A DNA stretch of 64,000 nt from Psychroserpens sp. Hel_I_66 (GTDB lineage: Bacteria; Bacteroidota; Bacteroidia; Flavobacteriales; Flavobacteriaceae). A program made the translations under genes and the position numbers. Position 1 is the stretch's first letter; each line of letters begins with the position of its first letter. The stretch spans positions 620,001 through 684,000 of the forward strand of contig NZ_JUGU01000001.1 in assembly GCF_000799465.1 (NCBI RefSeq), written 5' to 3'. Below are positions 51,864 through 61,447 of this stretch, piece by piece. The notes under the pieces are model-generated. The model made no database searches and was not told the origin of the DNA. It saw nothing but the letters and a program-made list of their open reading frames with translations.

Positions 51864-51895
51864 CAAATATAGAACCCTTTTTTATTTCTTTCAAA
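51864..51895 (-). promoter_or_regulatory. Promoter of tRNA-Ser
   Basis: Reverse strand: TTTG (51892-51895), 20-bp spacer, TATATTTG (51864-51871). Position relative to the tRNA 5' end (51828) is normal. Confidence 0.7.
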
Positions 51896-51976
51896 TAAAA
51901 ACTGCTTTTTTTGAACTTTTAATTCCGCTATAGAATTATTTAATACTTATAAGAGACAATTTGAGCTTTCAAATCT

Positions 51977-51984
51977 TATTTTTG
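51977..51984 (+). promoter_or_regulatory. Flavobacterial -7 element of the nitroreductase gene
   Basis: TATTTTTGCAC matches TAnnTTTG and lies 18 bp upstream of the ATG at 52003, which argues that the in-frame upstream TTG at 51961 is not the start. Confidence 0.5.
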
Positions 51985-52002
51985 CACAAATATGAAACAT
52001 TG

Positions 52003-52632
52003 ATGAGTACAATAAATGATTTGAAATGGAGATATGCAACAAAAAAATTTGATTCTTCTAGGATTCTTTCCAAAGAGAAAATAAATATTTTAAAGCACGC
52101 TTTTAATCTTACCGCTACATCTTACGGGTTGCAGACCTTAAAATTGGTTATTGTTTTAGATAAAGAAATTAGAGAACAACTTATAAAGCATTCTTACAAT
52201 CAAAAGCAGGTTGTTGATGCCTCTCATTTATTTGTCATTTGTATTGAAGATGATGTCGTGGACTCCCATGTTACCGATTATTACGACAATATAAAAAAAA
52301 TACGTTCTACTCCAGAAACCATTTTAGCTCCTTATAGAAATGATTTAATGAAAATGATGAGCAATATGACGGTGAAAGAGCGTCAAGAATGGTCTATTAG
52401 ACAAGCTTATATTGCTTTAGGCAACTTAATGACTGTTTGCGCAGTTGAGCGAATAGATTCTTGTCCTATGGAAGGTTTTATTCCTAAAAAATATGATGAA
52501 GTACTAAATCTTGAAGAAAAAAATCTTAAATCTGTATTACTGTTACCGGTAGGTTATAGGGCAGATGATGATATGTTTTCTGAATTTAAAAAAGTAAGAA
52601 AACAACTTAGTGAAACTGTAATAGAACTTTAA
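52003..52632 (+). CDS. NAD(P)H-dependent nitroreductase-family oxidoreductase
   Basis: A 209-residue flavoprotein of the nitroreductase family, starting at the ATG at 52003 (MSTINDLKWRYATKKFD), the conserved N terminus with RYATKKFD for FMN phosphate. TSYGLQTLKLVIV and WSIRQAYIALGNLMTVCAVE (about 130-150) complete the FMN site; DSCPMEGFIPKKYDEVL and LLPVGYRADDD are the C-terminal motifs. Family members reduce nitro compounds, quinones or flavin. No neighbour suggests a special substrate. Confidence 0.92.
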   Translation: MSTINDLKWRYATKKFDSSRILSKEKINILKHAFNLTATSYGLQTLKLVIVLDKEIREQLIKHSYNQKQVVDASHLFVICIEDDVVDSHVTDYYDNIKKIRSTPETILAPYRNDLMKMMSNMTVKERQEWSIRQAYIALGNLMTVCAVERIDSCPMEGFIPKKYDEVLNLEEKNLKSVLLLPVGYRADDDMFSEFKKVRKQLSETVIEL

Positions 52633-52651
52633 TTTTATACTATTAATTACA

Positions 52652-52659
52652 TATATTTG
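52652..52659 (+). promoter_or_regulatory. Possible -7 element of the thioredoxin-like gene
   Basis: TATATTTG, an exact TAnnTTTG match, 33 bp upstream of the ATG at 52692. No clear TTG upstream; tentative. Confidence 0.38.
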
Positions 52660-52691
52660 TTTTATAACTATTGTTTTTATTATTAATTGCT

Positions 52692-53108
52692 ATGAAAAAA
52701 ATATTATTTATCTTAATTTTTGCAATATCAGGACAGATTTTTGCCCAAGAACAATCACAATGGATAAGTGATTATAAAGTGGCTTTACAACAATCTGAAA
52801 GTCAAAATAAACCTATTTTGGTTTTTGTGACTGATAATCAAAAAACAGAGTCCTTAGAACTTCTCAAAAAAGAATTTTTTGCAACAGAAGATTTTAAAGC
52901 CATAGAGGCTAAAGTGATTTTATTAAAGTTGGATATTTCTAATAAAGAATCTTATAATGTCCGTCTGGGAATCCATTATCTTGAAGAAAGAAATGCATCT
53001 GGTTTGGCCTTAATAAATAGCTATAACGATAATATTGGAGAGCCTCTAACTGAAATAAATTCAGAAAATATAAAATCTTTTATTTCCTTTTTGAACTCAA
53101 AATTATAG
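52692..53108 (+). CDS. Secreted thioredoxin-fold protein without the CxxC motif
   Basis: A 138-residue exported protein, starting at the ATG at 52692 (MKKILFILIFAISGQIFAQ, signal peptide). The mature part, SDYKVALQQSESQNKPILVFV then ATEDFKAIEAKVILLKLD and FLNSKL, has the order of a thioredoxin-like/DUF255-type fold, but the position of the redox CxxC holds TDNQKTES, so it is probably not a thiol oxidoreductase. Role unknown. It precedes the aminotransferase gene by 7 bp. Confidence 0.75.
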   Translation: MKKILFILIFAISGQIFAQEQSQWISDYKVALQQSESQNKPILVFVTDNQKTESLELLKKEFFATEDFKAIEAKVILLKLDISNKESYNVRLGIHYLEERNASGLALINSYNDNIGEPLTEINSENIKSFISFLNSKL

Positions 53109-53115
53109 TTTTTAC

Positions 53116-54309
53116 ATGCCTGGATTTGAATTATTTGGTGATTTAGAGCGAAAGGAGCTTAATGATGTTCTTGATAATGGCGTATTGATGCGTTATGGTT
53201 TTGATGGCATGCGTAAAGGCCATTGGAAAGCTAAAGAGTTAGAAAATGAACTTTCAGATTTTTTTAAAACAAATCATGTTCAGTTAGTGTCTAGTGGTAC
53301 CGCAGCTGTCACTGTCGCATTAGCATCTGCAGGTGTTGGAGCAGGAGATGAGGTGATTATGCCAACATTTACATTTGTAGCGAGTTTTGAAGCTATTATG
53401 ATGCTTGGGGCAATTCCGGTTTTAGTAGATATTGATGATACACTTACTTTAGACCCTAAGGCAGTTGAAACTGCAATAACTCCAAAAACTAAAGCAGTCA
53501 TGGTTGTTCAAATGTGCGGAAGCATGGGAGACATGAACGCACTTCAAGCTATCTGCACTAAGCATAATGTATTATTAATTGAAGACGCATGTCAGGCTAT
53601 TGGCGGAAATTATAACGGGAAACCTTTGGGTAGCATCGGCGATTTAGGCTGTTTTTCTTTTGATTTTGTAAAAACCATCACCTGTGGTGAAGGAGGTGCT
53701 GTAATCACAAACAATAAATCGTATTATATTAACGCAGACCATTATAGTGATCATGGTCATGACCACATTGGAAATGATAGAGGAGCCGAAGCGCATCCTT
53801 TTTTAGGGTATAATTTTAGAATTTCAGAATTACATGCAGCAGTAGGTTTGGCACAAGTAAGGCGTTTGCCAGAGTTTATTGCAATTCAGAAAAAAAATTA
53901 TACAATTTTACGTGAAGCTTTAGCAAGAGTTCCAGGTGTCACGTTTAGAAAAGTCCCAAAAGGAGGAGAGGAAAGTTATGCCTTTTTGAATTTCTTTTTG
54001 CCAGATTTGGATAGAGCACGTAAGGTTTCCGAAGCATTTAAAAACAACGGTATTGATGTGTGCTGGAATTATTTTGATAATAATTGGCACTACATTAGAA
54101 AATGGGATCACTTGAAAAACCAAAAATCTTTATTTCCTATTTCTTCGGAAGTTAAAGCAGGTTTGGAAAAACTTCAGAATACAACATTCGAACAATCCGA
54201 TCATTACATAGGTCGAAATATCTCGTGCTTGATAAAGATGTCATGGACGGAAGCCGAAGTGAAGTTACGTGCCTCTAAGATGGTTGATGCTATTAAATCT
54301 TCGATTTAG
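53116..54309 (+). CDS. DegT/DnrJ/EryC1/StrS aminotransferase
   Basis: A 397-residue sugar-aminotransferase-family PLP enzyme. VQLVSSGTAAVTVALASAG (about 55-73) is the phosphate-binding region, MPTFTFVASFEAI follows, LLIEDACQAIGGNYNGKPLG (about 155) binds the pyridine ring, and the PLP lysine is in FSFDFVKTITCGEGGAVITN (about 190). Family members transaminate keto-sugars in O-antigen, capsule or antibiotic-sugar synthesis. The substrate is not predictable, and no other nucleotide-sugar gene lies nearby. Its stop overlaps the stop of the convergent ribB gene by 4 bp. Confidence 0.9.
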   Translation: MPGFELFGDLERKELNDVLDNGVLMRYGFDGMRKGHWKAKELENELSDFFKTNHVQLVSSGTAAVTVALASAGVGAGDEVIMPTFTFVASFEAIMMLGAIPVLVDIDDTLTLDPKAVETAITPKTKAVMVVQMCGSMGDMNALQAICTKHNVLLIEDACQAIGGNYNGKPLGSIGDLGCFSFDFVKTITCGEGGAVITNNKSYYINADHYSDHGHDHIGNDRGAEAHPFLGYNFRISELHAAVGLAQVRRLPEFIAIQKKNYTILREALARVPGVTFRKVPKGGEESYAFLNFFLPDLDRARKVSEAFKNNGIDVCWNYFDNNWHYIRKWDHLKNQKSLFPISSEVKAGLEKLQNTTFEQSDHYIGRNISCLIKMSWTEAEVKLRASKMVDAIKSSI

Positions 54310-55463
54310 TAATTAACATATTCTACAATCTCCAGTCCATATCCAATAATTCCAACACGTTTGGTTTGCTGGCTATTTGAAATCAGTTTTAATTTATGAA
54401 TATTAAGATCGTGTAATATTTGCGCGCCAATACCAAAATCTTTAGAATCCATATCAATGCTTGGTGCCTTGACGACTTCTCCTTCAACTTGACTTTCTTT
54501 TAAAACACTCAGGCGCTTTAATAAATTCATAGATTGAGACTGCTGATTGATAAAAATGATAGCTCCCTTACCTTTGGAATTTATCACTTTAAACATGTCG
54601 TCTAATTTTTCATCAGCATTATTTGTCAAGGTGCCTAAAATATCATTGTTCACTAAAGTTGCGTTTACTCTAGTTAAAACAGGTTCATTCCTGGACCAAG
54701 TACCTTTGCTGAGAGCAATATGGATTTGATCATTTGTAGTTTGTTGGTATGCACGAAGTCTAAATTTCCCGAATCTTGTTTCAATATCAAAATCCTCGAC
54801 TTTATTAATTAGAGAATCATGTTCCATTCGATACGCAACCAAATCTTCAATAGAAATTAATTTTAAATCAAACTTTTTAGCGACTTCCAATAATTGTGGC
54901 AATCTTGCCATTGTACCGTCTTCATTAAGTATTTCTACTAAAATCCCTGCAGGCTGAAATCCAGATAATCTGGCTAAATCAACAGCAGCTTCTGTATGGC
55001 CTGTTCGCCTAAGTACACCACCGTTTTTTGCTTTAAGCGGGAATATGTGACCAGGGCGTCCTAAGTCATTTGGCTTAGTATCTTTATCGACTAACGACTT
55101 TATCGTTTTTGACCTATCATGAACCGAAATCCCAGTAGTGCACCCATGACCAATTAAATCTACAGATACTGTAAATTGAGTATGATGTAAAACGGTGTTG
55201 TTTTGTACCATCATAGTCAAATCTAGTTCGTCACAGCGATCTTCGGTAAGAGGTGCACAGATAAGACCTCGACCGTGTTTTGCCATGAAGTTTATCATTT
55301 CTGGCGTTACAGCTTCTGCAGCAGCAATAAAATCACCTTCATTTTCTCTGTTCTCATCATCAACTACAATAATAACTTTTCCGTTTTTTACGTCTTGAAT
55401 GGCTTCTTCAATAGTGTTTAACTGAATTTTATTATTGGCTTCTTTTGCTGTATTGGTAGTCAT
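54306..55463 (-). CDS. ribB: 3,4-dihydroxy-2-butanone 4-phosphate synthase with degenerate RibA domain
   Basis: A 385-residue RibBA-type protein for riboflavin synthesis. The N-terminal RibB domain is intact: [18 protein letters not shown] (metal/substrate acids, about 32-49), [25 protein letters not shown] and [15 protein letters not shown]. The C-terminal GTP cyclohydrolase II-like part (about 205-385) is degenerate: the zinc cysteines of the ECLTGD...RCDCG region are replaced by [20 protein letters not shown], and the RQEGRGIGL loop is missing, although [15 protein letters not shown] and [14 protein letters not shown] remain. It therefore probably makes only the butanone phosphate, with RibA elsewhere. 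Such proteins are known in Bacteroidota. Confidence 0.92.
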   Translation of the reverse strand: MTTNTAKEANNKIQLNTIEEAIQDVKNGKVIIVVDDENRENEGDFIAAAEAVTPEMINFMAKHGRGLICAPLTEDRCDELDLTMMVQNNTVLHHTQFTVSVDLIGHGCTTGISVHDRSKTIKSLVDKDTKPNDLGRPGHIFPLKAKNGGVLRRTGHTEAAVDLARLSGFQPAGILVEILNEDGTMARLPQLLEVAKKFDLKLISIEDLVAYRMEHDSLINKVEDFDIETRFGKFRLRAYQQTTNDQIHIALSKGTWSRNEPVLTRVNATLVNNDILGTLTNNADEKLDDMFKVINSKGKGAIIFINQQSQSMNLLKRLSVLKESQVEGEVVKAPSIDMDSKDFGIGAQILHDLNIHKLKLISNSQQTKRVGIIGYGLEIVEYVNY

Positions 55464-55503
55464 TATATTGTGTTTAGAAATGCAAAGATATGGCTTATTT
55501 TTT

Positions 55504-57861
55504 CTATGCTGAAACGTCTCTCGCGATTTTATTACGTCTTAAAATGTAAGTGATTGGATATAGAATAAATCCTATAATCGTCCAGAATGTATTTTTTGAT
55601 TGTCTTTGATCGGTTATATCATTGTAAATTTTTCCGAAGAAAATACTGGCAGCTATATGATAAATTAAAAATATTATTGCTGAAATCACAGCTAATTCTT
55701 TTGATGCCTCCTCTGCTGCAGGCAACTTATTATTTTTAAACACGAAAAATGATAATAGCAAAATCATCGAAAAACAGTAAAAAATCAATGCATAATTTGC
55801 ATAGGCCTTATAATCAAGAAAAGCTTTATTATTTGTTGGATCTATAATTGCTTTTGATACCTCTTCATTGGAAATTGTAGCAAATGAGTTTAATCTAAGT
55901 TCTTCGTTTATCTTTTTCTTCTGAAAAAAGTAGAATACAAAATAGAGTGGTAAACCAACAATTACAAATATCAAAGCATTAGAAATATTGTTTTTTCCTA
56001 ATTGTTTAAAGAGGTTGGATTGATCTATAAAAGATTTTAAGAGTGGGAATAAGTATAAAACTCCAAAAAGGATACCAGTTAAAAATAATGCATTTCCTAA
56101 CATTGGAAACTCATTGTTTTTTAATATAGCTCCAGGTAGAATAAAGAGTATGGCTAGAGCATATAATATAAATGCTAATTTAGAATTCTCTTCGTACCTG
56201 TATTTTAATCGTAATGACTCTTCGTACTTATGATCTGTTAGATTACCTCCAAACTTTAGTTCTTGCTTTGTAATGCCTCTGGTTTCTAAAATACCAACCG
56301 ACGAATTTTTATAAGCAATATCATAATCGTATTGTCGGTAATGTTTAACCACATCAATTAATTGATTATTGTCATAACTAGTTAATGTTTGATAGGCCTC
56401 AGAATTCTCGTCTAAAGTATTGGAGTCAAACACCAATGTTTTACTCTTAATGCCAAATAATTTTTTGAGGGGATCTAAAATTCCGTCAGACTCAAATAAA
56501 GGCCTATCTCTTGTAGCTCTTCTGGTCAAGTAGATACTTAAAGGGAGCATAATAGCAGTAGAAAGCCATGTCGCAATTACAGGATTTAGAGAATCGTCTA
56601 AAGAGCTGTTTTTTGCGAAAATCCCAATAAAGTGATAAGTTAAAAATAATAGAATAGCGATAACTAAAGGTAAACCTATACCGCCTTTTCTAATTAGCGC
56701 GCCTAAAGGAGCACCAACAAAAAAGAGAATAATACAAGCAAGTCCTAAAAGATATTTTTCATGTAATGAAATAACATGTTTATTTCTCCAATTTGTTTGC
56801 GCTGCAAAATTCTGTTTATTAGACTTAATGATTTGATTGGTGCTAGTAAGCGTATTATTGGCTAGATTAAGTAATTGAACTTTAGTTTTGTCATTAAATA
56901 AGCTTAATATATCGCCATCAAAAATAGAGTCTTTTTGAGGTGAGATATTTTTATTTAGTGTAGCTATAGAAGTCCTGTCATAAAGAGTTTTAGAGAAATT
57001 TTTTAAGGCAACTTCTTTTTTATCATATAAACTGTCAACTGTATAGCTAAGGTCTCTAATGTTAAGCATGTTATAACGATTGTCATAACTTTGGTCGTCC
57101 ATATCAACATCATTGAAACCCTCTAAATCAACGTTAATTGTATATTCTTCAAAATAACTCTTTGCGTGAGGCTTTTTTCTATTTTGTTTTATATCTCTAC
57201 TTTCTATTTCCTCGTAATAATTGCCATTGTATAAAATTAACTGTATTAGGTTAGAATTGACGCTACCCTCAAGTAATCCGCTTTCAGCAATAATAACAGT
57301 TTTGTTTTTAGCATTTTGAGTTGCTTTTTTATGAATGACCACATTTTTTAAAAATTCGCCATTTTCTCCTGTTTTATCTTCAACCTTAATATTGTAATTA
57401 CCAATTTCATTGAACTGACCTTTAGTAATGGCTAGAGCTGGTTTAACCTGAGCTATATTTTTACGAAGGTTATAAACATTTTTATTGGCCCAAGGAATCA
57501 CATTATTAGAAAAAACAAAGGTGACCAATCCAAGTAATACAATAAAAACACTTAAACTTTTCATAGCGCGTTGCAATGAAATGCCTGTAGACTTCATAGC
57601 TGCAAACTCATAGTTCTCAGCAAACTGGCCAAAAACCATAATAGAAACCAATAAAATAGTAAGTGGTAAGATTAAAGGGATAAGTGTAGGTGTGATATAT
57701 ACAAGCAGCTTAATGATGACAAAAGTGTCTAAATCCTTACCTGCCAAATCGCCAATATATAACCAGATAGCCTGTAAAACAAAAATGAACATGAGTATAA
57801 TAAACACGCTCAAAAATGTTTTTAGGTAGGTCATAAATATATACCTATCTAATATTTTCAT
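55504..57861 (-). CDS. LptF/LptG-family permease with long C-terminal extension
   Basis: A 785-residue inner-membrane protein. Residues 1-490 are the LptF/LptG (YjgP/YjgQ) permease: LDRYIFMTYLKTFLSVFIIL, TLIPLILPLTILLVSIMVFGQ (about 55-75), a large periplasmic beta-jellyroll (about 110-390) and later membrane helices with FFVGAPLGALIRKGGIGLPL. LPS-transport permeases are usually 350-500 residues. A further ~295 residues follow, with about seven more helices (AFILYALAILFILPGAIL, LGNALFLTGILFGVLYLF and others) and soluble segments; this tail is unlike the standard family and could be a fused accessory domain. It lies 40 bp upstream of ribB and after the LolA-like gene, suggesting an outer-membrane biogenesis operon. 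Confidence 0.88.
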   Translation of the reverse strand: MKILDRYIFMTYLKTFLSVFIILMFIFVLQAIWLYIGDLAGKDLDTFVIIKLLVYITPTLIPLILPLTILLVSIMVFGQFAENYEFAAMKSTGISLQRAMKSLSVFIVLLGLVTFVFSNNVIPWANKNVYNLRKNIAQVKPALAITKGQFNEIGNYNIKVEDKTGENGEFLKNVVIHKKATQNAKNKTVIIAESGLLEGSVNSNLIQLILYNGNYYEEIESRDIKQNRKKPHAKSYFEEYTINVDLEGFNDVDMDDQSYDNRYNMLNIRDLSYTVDSLYDKKEVALKNFSKTLYDRTSIATLNKNISPQKDSIFDGDILSLFNDKTKVQLLNLANNTLTSTNQIIKSNKQNFAAQTNWRNKHVISLHEKYLLGLACIILFFVGAPLGALIRKGGIGLPLVIAILLFLTYHFIGIFAKNSSLDDSLNPVIATWLSTAIMLPLSIYLTRRATRDRPLFESDGILDPLKKLFGIKSKTLVFDSNTLDENSEAYQTLTSYDNNQLIDVVKHYRQYDYDIAYKNSSVGILETRGITKQELKFGGNLTDHKYEESLRLKYRYEENSKLAFILYALAILFILPGAILKNNEFPMLGNALFLTGILFGVLYLFPLLKSFIDQSNLFKQLGKNNISNALIFVIVGLPLYFVFYFFQKKKINEELRLNSFATISNEEVSKAIIDPTNNKAFLDYKAYANYALIFYCFSMILLLSFFVFKNNKLPAAEEASKELAVISAIIFLIYHIAASIFFGKIYNDITDQRQSKNTFWTIIGFILYPITYILRRNKIARDVSA

Positions 57862-57878
57862 GCAAGGGTAAGGTTAGC

Positions 57879-58520
57879 TTAATCTAGCTTGTTGATGTAA
57901 TATTCTTTATACTTATTTTGGTCAAAAGTAAATAAGGTTTTCGAAATAGGCTCGTTTGTTTTAAAAGAATTAACAGTCAAGGTCGTTTTGGTACCGTTTT
58001 TACCAACTTCAATTAATCTATAAATATGTTTTGTTTGGGCATCAATACCTAAAAAGACCTCTTTTATTTCAGAATTTGTATCGATAGGGTTGAGTTTGAC
58101 AAATTGAACTTTTCTACCTTTTACATCTTGGATCACATCCATTTTATAGCTATAACCATCCTTATAAAAAGACATCATTTTGCTAGGAGTAATTGTGTTT
58201 TCATCTTCCGAATTATTAGATGATACTGTCACCTCTTCATCTTCAGGACTAATAGTGTACATGGTTTTGCCATCAAATAATCGAGTTACGCCAAGAATAT
58301 TAAGTACGTATTTATCGCCTTGCATTATAACATCACCTCGAGTTTCTTGTTTTATGTTTTCGCTTTGATTTTCTAAAACGTATTTAAAATCTATTGAAAT
58401 ATTATCATAGGCCTTTGCTTTGGCATAAACTTCATTTAATAAAGTTTCTGCCTTTTTAGAGTCTTGTGAGAATCCTATGTTACTAATTAAAAATGCTAAA
58501 ATTATAATTACCTGTTTCAT
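57879..58520 (-). CDS. LolA-like outer-membrane lipoprotein carrier
   Basis: A 213-residue periplasmic protein, starting at the ATG at 58520 (MKQVIIILAFLISNIGFSQ, signal peptide); an upstream ATG at 58586 would overlap ftsK. The mature part resembles LolA/outer-membrane lipoprotein-sorting proteins: AYDNISIDFKYVLENQSENI, GDVIMQGDKYVLNILGVTRLF and KEVFLGIDAQTKHIYRLIE. It would carry lipids or lipoproteins across the periplasm. It sits between ftsK and the LptF/G-like gene. Confidence 0.88.
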   Translation of the reverse strand: MKQVIIILAFLISNIGFSQDSKKAETLLNEVYAKAKAYDNISIDFKYVLENQSENIKQETRGDVIMQGDKYVLNILGVTRLFDGKTMYTISPEDEEVTVSSNNSEDENTITPSKMMSFYKDGYSYKMDVIQDVKGRKVQFVKLNPIDTNSEIKEVFLGIDAQTKHIYRLIEVGKNGTKTTLTVNSFKTNEPISKTLFTFDQNKYKEYYINKLD

Positions 58521-58560
58521 CGTTTTAATTTTTATTCCCTTCGGAAATATGCTGTTATAA

Positions 58561-60972
58561 TTAATTTTCGTTTGATAATAATGCATCTAGAGCTACAAAA
58601 TCTGGCACTAAAACCTGTCGTGCTTTACTTCCTTCAAAACCACCAACAATTCCAGCAGCTTCCAATTGATCAATAATACGACCAGCTCTATTGTAACCTA
58701 GTTTTAGTTTACGTTGCAATAAAGATGCAGATCCCTGTTGTGCTGTTACAATAATTTCGGCAGCTTCTCTAAATAATTTATCTCTATCTTCTATATTGTT
58801 ATCAAGACTTGTGCCACTTTCTTCACCAACATATTCTGGAAGTAAATAAGCTTCAGGATATGCTTTTTGACCGCCAATAAATTCAGTAATTCGTTCAACT
58901 TCTGGAGTGTCTACAAAAGCACATTGTATTCTAGTTATATCATTTCCGGAGGTATATAACATATCACCTCGACCAATAAGTTGATCTGCGCCACCACCAT
59001 CTAAAATGGTACGTGAATCAATTTTTGAAGTTACCCTAAAAGCTATACGCGCTGGAAAATTCGCCTTTATTATACCAGTAATGACGTTAACCGATGGTCG
59101 TTGTGTTGCAATAATCAAATGAATCCCAATAGCACGAGCCAACTGCGCTAAACGAGCGATAGGTGTTTCTACTTCTTTACCAGCAGTCATAATTAAATCG
59201 GCAAACTCATCAACTACCAAAACAATATAAGGTAAGAATTGATGGCCATCGTTAGGATTTAACTTTCTCGCTTTGAACTTGGTGTTGTATTCTTTAATAT
59301 TACGACATAATGCGTTTTTAAGCATTTCGTAACGGTTATCCATTTCTATACATAGTGAATTTAATGTATTGATAACCTTAGTATTATCTGTGATTATAGC
59401 ATCTTCGCTATCTGGAAGTTTTGCCAAATAATGACGTTCTATCTTATTGAATAAAGTGAGCTCCACTTTTTTGGGATCTACAAGCACAAATTTAACTTCC
59501 GCAGGATGTTTCTTGTAGAGTAGGGAAGTGAGCACCGCGTTTAAACCAACCGATTTACCTTGACCAGTGGCACCTGCCATCAACATGTGAGGCATTCTCG
59601 CAAGATCAACTACAAAGGTTTCATTACTAATGGTTTTTCCAAATGCGATTGGCAATTCCATATCAGACTTTTGAAATTTCTGGGACGCAATAACAGAACG
59701 CATCGAGACGATAGTTGAGTTTTTATTGGGAACCTCAATACCAATAGTTCCTTTACCCGGAATTGGTGCGATAATTCGAATCCCTAATGCAGAAAGGGAA
59801 AGCGCAATATCATCTTCAAGATTTTTAATTTTTGAAATACGAACTCCTGCTTCTGGCACAATTTCGTAGAGCGTTACCGTAGGTCCAATCGTGGCTTTAA
59901 TGCTAGAAATACCAATTTTGTAGTTGTTAAGAGTCTCTACAATACGGTTTTTGTTTTCTTCAAGTTCTTCTTTATTGATAGAGATACCTTCAGTATCGTA
60001 TTTTTTTAATAGATCTAAGGGCGGAAATTGAAACTTGCTCAACTCTAAGGTTGGGTCAAATTGCCCAAAATCCTCAACAAGCTTATTGGCAAGATTATCA
60101 TCTTCGGAAATTTCTTCCTCAACAGTTTCTATTTCTATATCTAACTCCGTTTCTATATCGTCTTCTTCGTCATCCTCTTTTTTCGGACTAACTTTTAATT
60201 CTGGTTCTGGAGTTTTCTGTTTTTCAGTTTTATCAACTGTTTTCACTTTTGTTTGATCTTCATCAACATTAAGTTCGAAAGCAGATTTAATCTCTTCAGC
60301 TTCCGCAGTTAAATCGTTATCAAGGGTAAAAGTGGAATCTTCATCCTGTGAATTCACTTCACCCTTAAAGTCGCTTTTCGCCCTTTTAAATAGCTTAACA
60401 AATGTGTCTCCATTGACTTTAAATCTAATTGCAGCGTAAGTAATCAAAACAAAAACGAGTAGGAGGATTGTACCAATTTTTCCAATATAATCTTGAAAGA
60501 ATGAGTTCATTTCAAAGCCAATAGTGCCTCCAAGTGCATCGTATTTATGGGAAAAGAAACCGAAAAATATAGATAGCCAAATGGCGATGAGTGTTCCCCA
60601 AACCCAATGGCGACGTAATCGTGATTTATTAATATCTAAAGTGATGTAGATACCAGAGAGAAATACCAATCCAGAAAAAATAAATGAAGAAATCCCAAAA
60701 CCTTTATTAATGAAAAAGTCGCTCGTCCAAGCTCCTAATTTATTAAGCCAGTTTTGTGTTTTTACTTCTCTTGAAGCTAATTCAGTAAGCGTACTTTGAT
60801 CTGCCTTACCAGTAAAGAAAAACGATAAAAACGCAATAAACATTAAAATACCAATGATAATCAAGAGACTACCAAAAATCAGTTTTTGCTGACTCGATAG
60901 CTTAAGGCTTGGTTTTTTAAATTTAGGAGAGGTTTTAGTGCTCTTTTTAGTCTTGGTTTTTTTCTTCGCCAT
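58561..60972 (-). CDS. ftsK: DNA translocase FtsK
   Basis: An 803-residue FtsK/SpoIIIE translocase starting at the ATG at 60972 (MAKKKTKTKKSTK); the longer form to 60996 overlaps the -7 promoter box. Four N-terminal helices (about 32-180) anchor it. A short acidic linker (about 225-300, EEDDIETELDIEIETVEEEI) replaces the long linker of E. coli. The motor (about 430-700) has GATGQGKSVGLNAVL (Walker A), YIVLVVDEFADLIMTAG (Walker B) and ATQRPSVNVITGIIKANFP. The gamma DNA-binding domain is at the end (LLQRKLKLGYNRAGRIIDQL then FEGSKARQVLV). It pumps chromosome dimers during division and should read KOPS-like sequences. Confidence 0.96.
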   Translation of the reverse strand: MAKKKTKTKKSTKTSPKFKKPSLKLSSQQKLIFGSLLIIIGILMFIAFLSFFFTGKADQSTLTELASREVKTQNWLNKLGAWTSDFFINKGFGISSFIFSGLVFLSGIYITLDINKSRLRRHWVWGTLIAIWLSIFFGFFSHKYDALGGTIGFEMNSFFQDYIGKIGTILLLVFVLITYAAIRFKVNGDTFVKLFKRAKSDFKGEVNSQDEDSTFTLDNDLTAEAEEIKSAFELNVDEDQTKVKTVDKTEKQKTPEPELKVSPKKEDDEEDDIETELDIEIETVEEEISEDDNLANKLVEDFGQFDPTLELSKFQFPPLDLLKKYDTEGISINKEELEENKNRIVETLNNYKIGISSIKATIGPTVTLYEIVPEAGVRISKIKNLEDDIALSLSALGIRIIAPIPGKGTIGIEVPNKNSTIVSMRSVIASQKFQKSDMELPIAFGKTISNETFVVDLARMPHMLMAGATGQGKSVGLNAVLTSLLYKKHPAEVKFVLVDPKKVELTLFNKIERHYLAKLPDSEDAIITDNTKVINTLNSLCIEMDNRYEMLKNALCRNIKEYNTKFKARKLNPNDGHQFLPYIVLVVDEFADLIMTAGKEVETPIARLAQLARAIGIHLIIATQRPSVNVITGIIKANFPARIAFRVTSKIDSRTILDGGGADQLIGRGDMLYTSGNDITRIQCAFVDTPEVERITEFIGGQKAYPEAYLLPEYVGEESGTSLDNNIEDRDKLFREAAEIIVTAQQGSASLLQRKLKLGYNRAGRIIDQLEAAGIVGGFEGSKARQVLVPDFVALDALLSNEN

Positions 60973-60993
60973 CAACAGGTCATTAGTATAAAA

Positions 60994-61001
60994 CAAAAAT
61001 A
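60994..61001 (-). promoter_or_regulatory. Flavobacterial -7 element of ftsK
   Basis: Reverse strand TATTTTTG matches TAnnTTTG 22 bp upstream of the chosen ftsK ATG. Confidence 0.5.
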
Positions 61002-61070
61002 CAAATTACTAACGTTTATCCTAACTTAAAAGTATTTAAACGAGTGTTTGAAGTTTGAGAATTTTATTTT

Positions 61071-61439
61071 TTAAAATATCTTCGGAATATAGATTACCAA
61101 GGCAGCAATTGCAGCACTAACAGCAGCGATAAAAACAGCTCCAGCAGCAATATCCTTGATCTTGCCAATACTTGCGTGCATATCTGGATGTACAAAATCT
61201 GCAATATTTTCTATGGCAGTATTGACGCCTTCAAGGCTCATGACCAATCCTATAAATGCAATCTGGAATAACCACTCTGTTGTAGAAATCTCAAAATAGA
61301 ATCCCGCTATTGTAATTATTATAGCGCAAAACACCTGTATTTTAATACTGGCTTCCGTTTTGATTAGATACGCAGCGCCTTTGTAGGCATAGCCCACGCT
61401 TTTAAGCCTATTTATTAAAAAGGATTCTTTTTTTGACAT
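61071..61439 (-). CDS. dgkA: Diacylglycerol kinase family protein (DgkA-like)
   Basis: A 122-residue membrane lipid kinase with three helices. Family signature SLEGVNTAIENIADFVHPDM (catalytic Glu and Asn, about 70-89) followed by KIKDIAAGAVFIAAVSA. Gram-negative DgkA recycles diacylglycerol; Gram-positive-like members phosphorylate undecaprenol, and the sequence does not decide. It lies 88 bp after tpx, separated by the 42-bp repeats. Confidence 0.92.
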   Translation of the reverse strand: MSKKESFLINRLKSVGYAYKGAAYLIKTEASIKIQVFCAIIITIAGFYFEISTTEWLFQIAFIGLVMSLEGVNTAIENIADFVHPDMHASIGKIKDIAAGAVFIAAVSAAIAALVIYIPKIF

Positions 61440-61447
61440 TTATTTAA

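Noticed and set aside
58521-58586. N-terminal extension of the LolA-like protein to an upstream ATG
   Set aside because: It would overlap the 3' end of ftsK and place a charged leader ahead of a good signal peptide; the ATG at 58520 fits better.
59900-60300. Plus-strand Ser-rich ORF opposite the acidic ftsK linker
   Set aside because: Runs of serine are the antisense of the Glu/Asp-rich linker codons; no independent evidence for coding.
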